A stretch of 15,912 nucleotides of DNA from an uncultured Eggerthella sp. Lineage in GTDB: Bacteria; Actinomycetota; Coriobacteriia; Coriobacteriales; Eggerthellaceae. Location: contig USPD01000024.1 of assembly GCA_900556585.1 (NCBI GenBank), positions 1 through 15,912 of the forward strand, in the 5' to 3' direction. Positions within the stretch are counted from its first letter, which is position 1, and the number at the start of each line of letters is the position of its first letter. The translations under genes were made by a program, and so were the position numbers. Below, piece by piece: positions 6,885 through 13,376 of this stretch. The notes under the pieces are model-generated. The model was not told where the DNA came from. It saw only the letters and a program-made list of their open reading frames with translations, and did not search any database.

Positions 6885-7793
6885 ATGCGTGTTTTAATAG
6901 TTCGCAATAATTACAATCCAAAAGCACTTGAATCTGCATTGCTTTTAGAAGTATACCTAGCATCGCAAGGTGTCGAATACCGCGCGTACGACACTGATGA
7001 GCTGCGTTCATCACTTTCATTAAACGAACCTGAGAAGGTTGACGATATTGATTCTTATGATTTAGCAGTTGTCCTTGGTGGTGACGGCACTATCTTACGA
7101 ACAGCAGCACAGATCAAATATCGTCGCATTCCAGTCCTTGGCGTGAACTTTGGCCACTTAGGGTTTATGGCAAATTCCAATGAAGACGGAATTATCCCCG
7201 TTGTAGCTGCCGCACTTGCTGGAGAACTTACCGTAGAACAGCGAACAAATCTCATTATTGATGTGTTCTATGAAGGCGATGAAAACGTAGAACTCGAACC
7301 AAACTCCTCCCCCACAGAAGGATCTTCGGCTCAGTTCTTTGCCCTTAACGAATTGGTACTTGCCCGTGGCGCACAAGGCCGCGTGATTGATTGCCGCTAT
7401 GCCGTATCAGGAGAAATGGTTGCCGATGTTAAGGGCGACGGCATCATTATCGCAACCGCTACAGGATCAACTGCCTATGCCCTTTCCGCTGGTGGGCCAT
7501 TAGTTGCCCCAGGATACAGTGGCCTAGTGGTAGTACCCATTGCACCTCATTCATTGCATTCACGCGCGTTGGTAACGGGCCCATCGGACGTTGTCGAGGT
7601 ATTTATGGATCCTTCAAGCGCCAACCGTGAGGCCACTATGTTTATCGATGGTGAAATTATTTCATCAGAACGCCCAGTTCGCCGCGTGGTAGTACGTAAA
7701 GGCGAAGAGCCAACTATCTTGCTACGCTACAAAGCTGAAACCTTCTATGGACGCACTTCGCGCGTATTCTTTGGTGGAGAAGTGGAAGACTAA
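6885..7793 (+). CDS. nadK: NAD kinase
   Basis: Phosphorylates NAD to NADP in the cytosol. At 302 residues it is a normal bacterial length. It carries the invariant GGDGT motif (65-69), the NE pair in LNELVL (155-156) and the glycine-rich TGSTAYALSAGGP (193-205), the NAD-binding and catalytic hallmarks of the family. The start is supported by AAGGA seven bases before the ATG. It is divergent from murJ and converges on map across a 737-bp gene-free region. In many actinobacteria nadK neighbours tlyA and recN; that context is absent here. Confidence 0.97.
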   Translation: MRVLIVRNNYNPKALESALLLEVYLASQGVEYRAYDTDELRSSLSLNEPEKVDDIDSYDLAVVLGGDGTILRTAAQIKYRRIPVLGVNFGHLGFMANSNEDGIIPVVAAALAGELTVEQRTNLIIDVFYEGDENVELEPNSSPTEGSSAQFFALNELVLARGAQGRVIDCRYAVSGEMVADVKGDGIIIATATGSTAYALSAGGPLVAPGYSGLVVVPIAPHSLHSRALVTGPSDVVEVFMDPSSANREATMFIDGEIISSERPVRRVVVRKGEEPTILLRYKAETFYGRTSRVFFGGEVED

Positions 7794-7800
7794 ACGATAG

Positions 7801-7843
7801 GTTGATCCAATATCGCCAATAAGTTGATTTAATATCAACAATA
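7801..7843. repeat. Two-unit imperfect tandem repeat after nadK
   Basis: Two 21-bp units, 7801-7821 and 7823-7843, share the pattern GTTGATnnAATATCnnCAATA with four differences and a 22-bp period. The second unit is also a small hairpin (GTTGAT/ATCAAC). It starts 8 bp after the nadK stop. Function unknown; it may be chance duplication or part of the nadK transcript end. Confidence 0.5.
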
Positions 7844-7851
7844 GGAAGAGC

Positions 7852-7888
7852 AATTCATCAGGCTATCTGATAGTCGGCCTGGCGAATT
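7852..7888 (+). terminator. Possible nadK transcript-end stem-loop
   Basis: AATTCATCAGGC (7852-7863) pairs with GCCTGGCGAATT (7877-7888), with one mismatch and one G-T pair, about 60 bp after the nadK stop. No T-run follows directly, so it is not a standard intrinsic terminator. Confidence 0.35.
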
Positions 7889-7949
7889 ACTGGCTTGCCG
7901 TGCTTTTGCTCCGCCACATTAATTAGCTAGCCATTTCTCTGTGCCATCG

Positions 7950-8161
7950 TGCCAAATAACCCCATTTGGGGGCATTTGAAGTGGGTTTTTAGGCTTCCCG
8001 TGCCAAATATGGTGCGTTGGGGGCAAGGTTTAAGGCATCGCGGATGCTCCAACACAGGCGAAAAAGCGATCATTACTTCAAATGCTTGGATGGTTACATC
8101 TTAAATCCAGCAATGCGAGCATAAACGTATTTCAAATGCCCCCAACGCACCATATTTGGCA
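7950..8161. repeat. Inverted/direct repeat cluster with perfect 25-bp arms
   Basis: The segments 8001-8025 and 8137-8161 are perfect reverse complements (25 of 25 bases) separated by 111 bp. A third, partly conserved copy at 7950-7975 is in direct orientation. It shares the outer TGCCAAATA and TGGGGGCA, but its central 8 bases are unrelated. The 7950 copy and the inverted copy also share the following TTTGAA and a looser match beyond. Arms as long as these could form a stable foldback if transcribed. No target-site duplication or transposase was found. It could be a small non-autonomous element or an intergenic repeat family. Confidence 0.75.
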
Positions 8162-8470
8162 TAGCTCGCAAAAAAGTTGTAAATTTGGCCACAAAGGCCT
8201 TGTTGTGGGCATCGGTTTTTGCGAAAAACGAAAGCAGATACCCGTTCGTTACATTCATGTGCTGGTTGGTTACAATCCTTACGATGCCGCAACTCAAAGA
8301 AGGCGAAATTGATGCCTACAACAGCATGCTTTTGACCAAAACGACGATTTTTTTGCAATCTTTGTCCAACCAGCATTATGTGACACAATTTTAAGGATTG
8401 ATCCTTTACAGCAAAGCCATCCATACATCTAAAGTTATTGAGGTTAGACCTGTGTATAGGCTTTTATATA

Positions 8471-8502
8471 CAGAAGCTATCCTTATTAAAGGATAGCTTC
8501 TG
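8471..8502. terminator. 14-bp perfect hairpin downstream of map
   Basis: 8471-8484 pairs perfectly with 8489-8502 around an ATTA loop. It lies 29 bp past the map stop on the minus strand and is probably the map transcript end. No T-tract follows on the minus strand, and only a weak one (CTTTAG) on the plus strand, so termination efficiency is uncertain; it may also block transcripts arriving from nadK. Confidence 0.6.
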
Positions 8503-8530
8503 CTTTAGATACACTTTATATTCTCTAAAC

Positions 8531-9340
8531 TTAGTTGTTTTCAGGATTTACAGGACGCCTGTAATTTGGCTCTACCGTAAGAAGGCGTGGACCATCTTCT
8601 GTGATAGCAATGGTCTTTTCAAAATGAGCAGAAGGCTTACCATCGCGCGTCACAACAAGCCAACCATCGCTCATTACTTTAGTTCTATAGGTACCAATAT
8701 TAATCATTGGTTCAATAGCAATAACCATACCAGGCTCTAGTTTCATGCCATGATGCTTGCGGCCATAATTTGGAACGTTAGGCTCCTCGTGCATATTGCG
8801 TCCTACACCGTGACCAACATATTCACGAACAACACCATAGCCAGCTTTTTCTGCAATTTCCTGAATTGCATGTCCAATATCACCTAAATGGTTTCCTGGA
8901 CGAGCCGCATCAATACCAGCCCACATGCATTGTTCGGTTACCTCAAGTAAACGTTGCTTTTCAGGAGAAATTTTACCGACTGGGAAAGTCCAAGCATTGT
9001 CTCCTACCCAGCCTTTCACAATAGCACCGGTATCAATTGATAATATATCACCTTCTTGTAAGATAACATTCTTCGAAGGGATACCGTGAACGATCTGCTC
9101 ATTGATTGATGCGCAAATTGATCCTGGGAATCCGCCATAGCCCTTAAACGCAGGAATACCGCCTTCCATGCGAATAAGCATTTCTGCAATATGGTCAAGT
9201 TCTTCAGTGGACATACCTGGCTGAATACGTGCTCCTACTTCACGGAGCACTTTAGCTGACAAACGGCCAGCTTCTGCCATCTCTTCAATTTCTTGAGGAG
9301 ACTTCAAAATTACCCCACTACGGGTTCTTCCTAAACTCAT
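8531..9340 (-). CDS. map: Methionine aminopeptidase, type I
   Basis: Removes the initiator methionine from nascent proteins; a cytosolic two-metal peptidase. At 269 residues it is the usual bacterial type I length. All family metal and catalytic residues are present: H85 in VHGIP, D103 in SIDTGA, D114 in VGDNAWT, H177 in GHGVG, H184 in MHEEP, E210 in AIEPM and E241 in HFEKT. GAGG lies about nine bases before the ATG. Unlike many actinobacteria, it is not in the secY-adk-map-infA ribosomal cluster here; its neighbours are divergent CapA-like and convergent nadK. Coriobacteriia can carry more than one map, so this may be an additional copy (inference). Confidence 0.97.
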   Translation of the reverse strand: MSLGRTRSGVILKSPQEIEEMAEAGRLSAKVLREVGARIQPGMSTEELDHIAEMLIRMEGGIPAFKGYGGFPGSICASINEQIVHGIPSKNVILQEGDILSIDTGAIVKGWVGDNAWTFPVGKISPEKQRLLEVTEQCMWAGIDAARPGNHLGDIGHAIQEIAEKAGYGVVREYVGHGVGRNMHEEPNVPNYGRKHHGMKLEPGMVIAIEPMINIGTYRTKVMSDGWLVVTRDGKPSAHFEKTIAITEDGPRLLTVEPNYRRPVNPENN

Positions 9341-9406
9341 AAGCGTAAACCTCTTTCATTTCTTTCGAGGTTAGAATACACCTGCAAGCCATTCTATGAA
9401 AGTAGA

Positions 9407-9435
9407 ATTACACAATGCCGAGCCTGGGGTATGAT
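9407..9435 (+). promoter_or_regulatory. Probable promoter of the capA-like/mtnA/SDR operon
   Basis: ATTACA (9407-9412, four of six to the -35 consensus) and TATGAT (9430-9435, five of six to the -10) are spaced exactly 17 bp. Transcription would start near 9442, giving a 5' leader of about 23 nt that contains the AAGGAGAA ribosome-binding site before the ATG at 9465. Confidence 0.55.
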
Positions 9436-9464
9436 GAGTCCATACATTTTTTGCAAGGAGAATC

Positions 9465-11018
9465 ATGGATAGACACAATACGCCACGTCACCGTGCCTCA
9501 TCAAACCCATATGAACCACAAAGCGGCAAGCACGCTTACAATAATACTTCAAGGCAGCAGCAAACTTCCTCTCGTACACAACAACGCGATGTTATAGACG
9601 GTCGCCCTACGCCACGCCGATATCCTTCAAGAGGTGCAAATTCAGGTCAAGGTTCGCCAACGATACCCAATAGTTCTACTAAATCTGGCAGGCACCCCAG
9701 GATTAACAGACCTGCCGAATCTGACAGATACGCTGGATCCACTAGGTCTACTGGTGCCAACAGACAAAATCCCAATCAGCCATCCTGGTACGACCCCAAT
9801 CGAGCAGGATCTTCACGTACTCCACGCGCAACAATTGATGCAAGCCTCGATAATCCACGCTGGTATTCGCACAACGAAAATGATGTCTACGCAGGCAATC
9901 GCCGCCACGCAAAAACCAGATCCAAACTACCCTTCATTATAGCTGGCGGTATCATTGTTCTTGCTCTTTTAATATTCCTTATTGTCAACGTAGTAAACGC
10001 ACTCACAGCTCCTCAGTCTCAACCAGCTGAAGAGGCGCTACCTGTTGCAGAAAGCGCTCCAACATCCACTTCGCTGACCATTTCTTTTGCAGGCGACTGT
10101 ACGCTCGGAACCGATTCAAGCTTCGACCCTTCGACAAGTTTTACCGCAGTATATGACGACGCAGAAGATCCTGCTTATTTCATGCAGAATGTAGCAAGCA
10201 TTTTTGGATCGGATGACTATACCGTAGTCAATATGGAAGGAACTCTTACCGAATCAAATTCACGCCAGGACAAAACGTTTGCCTTTAAAGGCCCTGCCGA
10301 ATATACCGATATTCTTAAAGCTGGAAATATAGAAGCAGCCTCGCTTGCCAATAACCACTCACACGACTATGGCGATCAGAGCTACACCGACACCATTACA
10401 GCACTTGATAATGCTGGAATTGTAAACTTCGGCTATGACCGTATTGCGTATGCTGATGTCAAAGGCGTTAAGGTTGCACTTATCGGAACCTACATGCTCG
10501 CAGAAGGACTTGATATCAAGGACGAAATGGTAGCGAATATCAATACTGCAAAATCTGAAGGCGCTCAAATTATTGTGGTGTTTACCCATTGGGGCATTGA
10601 GAAGGAAACCGTCCCAGGTACTGATCAGGTAGAGCTTGGCCATGCCGCCATTGACGCGGGCGCCACATTGGTAGTGGGGTCACATCCTCATGTTATCCAG
10701 GGATACGAAAAATACAACGGCCGCTACATCGTGTATAGCTTAGGTAATTTCTGCTTTGGCGGAAACAAAAACCCAAGCGATAAAGACTGCATGATTTTCC
10801 AGCAAACGTTTACCGTAACGGGAAATGATGTAGCTAGCGACGATGCCATAAACGTCATACCTTGTTCAATTTCGTCTTCTTCTAGCAGCAACAACTATCA
10901 ACCAACCCCCGCTGAAGGGGACGAAGCGGATCGTATTTTAGCGAAAATAGAGGAAAGCAACGCAAGCATTGCAACAGTTTCTGCCGAAGTATCTGAAGGC
11001 AGCTCTAGCAACGCGTAG
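9465..11018 (+). CDS. Membrane-anchored CapA family (PGA_cap) protein
   Basis: A 517-residue protein in three parts. Residues 1-153 are a basic, low-complexity, probably disordered cytoplasmic region rich in R, S, N, P and Q. Residues 154-180 are one transmembrane helix (LPFIIAGGIIVLALLIF...). Residues about 203-455 are an extracellular CapA/PgsA metallophosphatase-like domain with AGDCTLG (209-215), NMEGTL (256-261), NNHSHDYG (296-303), THWG (374-377), GSHPHVIQGYE (405-415) and YSLGNF (424-429). The tail is serine-rich. The ATG has a strong AAGGAG site. CapA is linked to poly-gamma-glutamate capsule export, but no capB, capC or capE lies nearby, so a polyglutamate role is not supported; many solo homologues have unknown surface functions. 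It is first in a likely operon with mtnA, 33 bp downstream. Confidence 0.9.
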   Translation: MDRHNTPRHRASSNPYEPQSGKHAYNNTSRQQQTSSRTQQRDVIDGRPTPRRYPSRGANSGQGSPTIPNSSTKSGRHPRINRPAESDRYAGSTRSTGANRQNPNQPSWYDPNRAGSSRTPRATIDASLDNPRWYSHNENDVYAGNRRHAKTRSKLPFIIAGGIIVLALLIFLIVNVVNALTAPQSQPAEEALPVAESAPTSTSLTISFAGDCTLGTDSSFDPSTSFTAVYDDAEDPAYFMQNVASIFGSDDYTVVNMEGTLTESNSRQDKTFAFKGPAEYTDILKAGNIEAASLANNHSHDYGDQSYTDTITALDNAGIVNFGYDRIAYADVKGVKVALIGTYMLAEGLDIKDEMVANINTAKSEGAQIIVVFTHWGIEKETVPGTDQVELGHAAIDAGATLVVGSHPHVIQGYEKYNGRYIVYSLGNFCFGGNKNPSDKDCMIFQQTFTVTGNDVASDDAINVIPCSISSSSSSNNYQPTPAEGDEADRILAKIEESNASIATVSAEVSEGSSSNA

Positions 11019-11051
11019 TAGCATTCTTACTAAGTAGGTGCAATAAGCTAA

Positions 11052-12122
11052 GTGAGTATACAAGATTTACCTCGAACAATAGAAATAGCCAACAACGGAA
11101 AAACCGTTCGAATAATCGACCAAACAAAGCTTCCCTATGAACTTTCATTTATAACTATTACCAATTGGCAGCGTTTGGTTGAGGCTATACAGCGTCTTGA
11201 AGTTCGTGGCGCTCCAGCACTTGGAGTTGCAGGTGCAGCAACATTGTGCCTTTTTGCCTATAATCAATGGCACTCTTCCGACGCATCCATGAAAGAACTT
11301 TCTGACGTTACCAAGCAAATCTCACAGGCACGCCCTACCGCCGTCAATCTTTCATGGGGTGTATCACGTGCCGAACAAGCGGCAAAGGCCATTTTTCAAA
11401 ATGAACACAGCACCAGCGGACGTGTCACACCAGACACTCCTACATTCGCCAAAATGCGTCAGGCCATAAAAGGTGAGGTGGATGCCATAATCGCAGAAGA
11501 TGAAGCATCCTGCCGCTCAATAGGAGCTTATGGGGCAACTCTGCTTGCTCCTAGTTCGCGTGTTCTCACCCACTGCAACGCAGGATCTCTTGCTACGTCT
11601 TTTTACGGTACTGCCCTTGGGGTTATCTATAGTGCTTTTGAGCAAGGAAAAATTGATCGCGTATACGCTGACGAAACCCGCCCCGTAAATCAAGGGGCCC
11701 GCCTTACCGCCTGGGAACTAGCGCAAGTTGGAGTTCCCACAACGTTAATTTGCGACAACATGGCTGCATCGTTAATGGGAAAAGGGGGAATTGATGCGAT
11801 CATTGTTGGAGCAGATCGCATTTGCGCTAACGGCGATGCCGCTAACAAAATTGGAACCTACGGCCTATCCATACTAGCTCAATACCATCAAGTACCGTTT
11901 TATATTGCAGCACCACTTTCAACCATTGACTGGAATCTTTCGAATGGATCTGAAATTGAAATTGAGTACCGAAATGCCGAAGAAGTACTTCCACGTCCTA
12001 TTTTAGGCGTAAATGTTTACAATCCCGCTTTCGACGTTACACCTGCCGCTTTAATTGATGCTTTTATCACTGAAAAAGGTGTTATTTCCCCAGGTGAATT
12101 AGAAACATTGAAACAACGTTAA
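11052..12122 (+). CDS. mtnA: S-methyl-5-thioribose-1-phosphate isomerase
   Basis: Isomerises 5-methylthioribose-1-phosphate to 5-methylthioribulose-1-phosphate in the methionine salvage pathway; a cytosolic eIF2B-like fold. At 356 residues it is full length. Signatures are LPRTIE (6-11), VRGAPALGVAGA (51-62), the catalytic cysteine C175 in THCNAGSLAT, ADETRP (206-211), the catalytic aspartate D254 in GADRICANGDAANKIGTY, and PFYIAAP (282-288). The start is a GTG with AGGTG about 11 bases upstream. No other methionine salvage gene (mtnK, mtnB, mtnC, mtnD, mtnN) is in the window. It lies between capA-like and an SDR on the same strand. The isomerase could instead serve 5-deoxyribose or methylthio-alkyl shunts reported for MtnA homologues (inference). 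Confidence 0.95.
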   Translation: MSIQDLPRTIEIANNGKTVRIIDQTKLPYELSFITITNWQRLVEAIQRLEVRGAPALGVAGAATLCLFAYNQWHSSDASMKELSDVTKQISQARPTAVNLSWGVSRAEQAAKAIFQNEHSTSGRVTPDTPTFAKMRQAIKGEVDAIIAEDEASCRSIGAYGATLLAPSSRVLTHCNAGSLATSFYGTALGVIYSAFEQGKIDRVYADETRPVNQGARLTAWELAQVGVPTTLICDNMAASLMGKGGIDAIIVGADRICANGDAANKIGTYGLSILAQYHQVPFYIAAPLSTIDWNLSNGSEIEIEYRNAEEVLPRPILGVNVYNPAFDVTPAALIDAFITEKGVISPGELETLKQR

Positions 12123-12136
12123 TACGCCTCTGTTTT

Positions 12137-12152
12137 GAAAGGATTTATTATG
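12137..12152 (+). promoter_or_regulatory. Ribosome-binding site that fixes the SDR start
   Basis: GAAAGGA (12137-12143), six bases before the ATG at 12150, places the start there and gives a protein beginning MDTPVWLITGAS, which puts the Rossmann motif at the normal distance from the N-terminus. Confidence 0.8.
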
Positions 12153-12992
12153 GACACTCCTGTATGGCTTATTACCGGCGCAAGCCGTGGATTCGGAAGC
12201 GAATTTGCCCGCAACGCCCTTTCTCATGGTTGTTGTGTTGCCGCAAGCGCTCGCAACCCACAAGCAGTTACCAAAGCGCTCGGAAATCACGAGAATTTAC
12301 TTCCTGTAACACTCGACGTAACGAAGCCTGATCAAATTACTGCCGCAGTAAAAGAAGTTGTTGATACATTTGGTCGTATTGATGTTCTTGTTAATAATGC
12401 TGGCTACGGAATATTCGGTGCCGTAGAAGAGTTAACCGACGAAGAAACAAGAGCTATTTTTGATACAAACGTGTTTGGCACTTTTAGCGTCACCCGTGCC
12501 GTACTGCCTTATATGCGCTCCCAAAAATCTGGACGCATAGTTATGGTTGGATCTATCGCAAGCCTTGCCTGCGACCCTGGTGGAGCGCTCTACGATGCTG
12601 GTAAAGCCGCTGTTGGCGCATTAAGTGAGGCTCTTACGCAAGAAATGAAACCATTCGGCATAGAAAGTATGACGATAGCGCCAGGCATGTTCAGAACAAA
12701 CTTCTTTGATGGATCCTCAATCAAACGCCCCTCAAACCCTATGAAAGTCTACGACGGAACCCCTGCTCGCGGAGCAGAAGATTACTGTCTGGGACACAAC
12801 TATCAGCAGCATGGTGACCCCGCCAAAGCAGCAGAGCTGGTATACCAGGTAGTAAGTTCTCCTGATCCCATGCCTCAATGGCTTCCTCTAGGAAAAGATG
12901 CCGTAAAAAAATTTGAACGCACTCTGAATACCATGATTGAATCCATCCAGCCTTACAAAGAAGCTGCTTCTAACCTTTTCATTGACGGATAA
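12150..12992 (+). CDS. Classical short-chain dehydrogenase/reductase
   Basis: A 280-residue SDR with a Rossmann fold. The cofactor motif is TGASRGFG (9-16), and R35 at the end of the second strand favours NADP(H). NNAGYG (82-87) and the catalytic tetrad N107, S135, Y148, K152 (GSIAS...YDAGK) are all present. The substrate cannot be read from sequence; the C-terminal LPLGKDAVKKFERTL (245-259) resembles the tail of many uncharacterised oxidoreductase SDRs. The start is taken as ATG 12150 because GAAAGGA (12137-12143) is six bases upstream; a TTG at 12135 in the same frame overlaps this site and is rejected. It lies 27 bp after mtnA and is probably co-transcribed. Confidence 0.92.
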   Translation: MDTPVWLITGASRGFGSEFARNALSHGCCVAASARNPQAVTKALGNHENLLPVTLDVTKPDQITAAVKEVVDTFGRIDVLVNNAGYGIFGAVEELTDEETRAIFDTNVFGTFSVTRAVLPYMRSQKSGRIVMVGSIASLACDPGGALYDAGKAAVGALSEALTQEMKPFGIESMTIAPGMFRTNFFDGSSIKRPSNPMKVYDGTPARGAEDYCLGHNYQQHGDPAKAAELVYQVVSSPDPMPQWLPLGKDAVKKFERTLNTMIESIQPYKEAASNLFIDG

Positions 12993-12997
12993 ATAAC

Positions 12998-13064
12998 GGG
13001 TATCAAAGCTAAATGGCGACAAAGAATTCTGCGATTAGTACATTCTTTGTCGCCCATAATACCC
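12998..13064 (+). terminator. Two-part stem-loop after the SDR gene
   Basis: An inner perfect 13-bp stem pairs GGCGACAAAGAAT (13015-13027) with 13042-13054 around a 14-nt loop. An outer 6-bp stem pairs GGGTAT (12998-13003) with ATACCC (13059-13064). It begins 6 bp past the SDR stop and probably marks the end of the capA-like/mtnA/SDR transcript. No T-tract follows, so its mode of termination is unclear; it may instead protect the 3' end. Confidence 0.6.
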
Positions 13065-13129
13065 TAATTGAAAAGCCCTTAAACCTCGTCTTTCGAAGTT
13101 CTGTAAGCATCTGTTCTCCAGATTAGTTC

Positions 13130-13141
13130 TGCAATATTGCA
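13130..13141. repeat. 12-bp perfect palindrome
   Basis: TGCAATATTGCA is a perfect palindrome in the gene-free gap. It could be a protein binding site or chance; no promoter was seen next to it. Confidence 0.3.
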
Positions 13142-13173
13142 AATCAAAGTAAAATAGCCCATAAATACCTCGT

Positions 13174-13355
13174 AAACTCCCACTTCCCAGATAATTCGAA
13201 ACGCCACGCTGAAATACTACCGTAAAAGCGCAACCCCTGATAAGCGATCAAACATCTCCGGGATGAGACAACGTACTGTCGCGTCCTATTTTGCTGCGCA
13301 TTTTGCAGCATTGAAGCACAGAAAAGCGCGAAGCTTATCTGGGAAGTGGGAGTTT
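13174..13355. repeat. 182-bp element with perfect 21-bp terminal inverted repeats
   Basis: 13174-13194 and 13335-13355 are perfect reverse complements over 21 bases; similarity continues inward with small gaps (TTCG on both arms). The interior of 140 bp contains a small hairpin (TGCTGC at 13292-13297 with GCAGCA at 13305-13310) and no gene. Size and ends resemble a miniature inverted-repeat element, but no target-site duplication was found at the edges. It lies just past the FUSC stop (minus strand) and could act on the ends of both convergent transcripts. Confidence 0.7.
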
Positions 13356-13376
13356 GCAAGGATCATTGCGCCGCAA

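Larger units (their letters stand above)
7794..8530. other. 737-bp gene-free region between nadK and map
   Basis: No convincing gene was found. Going left to right it holds a short tandem repeat (7801-7843), a stem-loop (7852-7888), three copies of a TGCCAAATA...TGGGGGCA repeat (7950, 8001 and inverted at 8161), a 10-bp inverted repeat (8260-8269 with 8366-8375) and a 14-bp hairpin (8471-8502). Open frames on both strands contain similar peptides only because the repeats are inverted copies. The region looks like accumulated non-coding repeats. Confidence 0.6.
12993..13376. other. 384-bp gene-free region between the SDR and FUSC genes
   Basis: This convergent gap has no convincing gene. It holds a two-part stem-loop (12998-13064), a 12-bp palindrome (13130-13141) and a 182-bp element bounded by perfect 21-bp inverted repeats (13174-13355). 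Open frames on both strands are explained by the inverted arms. Confidence 0.65.

Noticed and set aside
7931..8104. A 58-codon plus-strand frame containing PNNPIWGHLK and PNMVRWGQ
   Set aside because: The internal peptide repetition follows from the DNA repeat at 7950 and 8001. No good start with a ribosome-binding site was found. Kept only as supporting observation for the repeat family.
8094..8424. Two overlapping minus-strand open frames of 67 and 107 residues in the nadK/map gap
   Set aside because: No ribosome-binding site, no recognisable domain, Cys/His/Phe-rich composition unlike neighbouring proteins, and their ends are formed by the inverted repeat at 8137-8161. Treated as chance frames over repeats.
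12135..12149. TTG upstream start for the SDR adding five residues
   Set aside because: The TTG overlaps the Shine-Dalgarno that serves the ATG at 12150, and the shorter form gives the normal N-terminus for the family.
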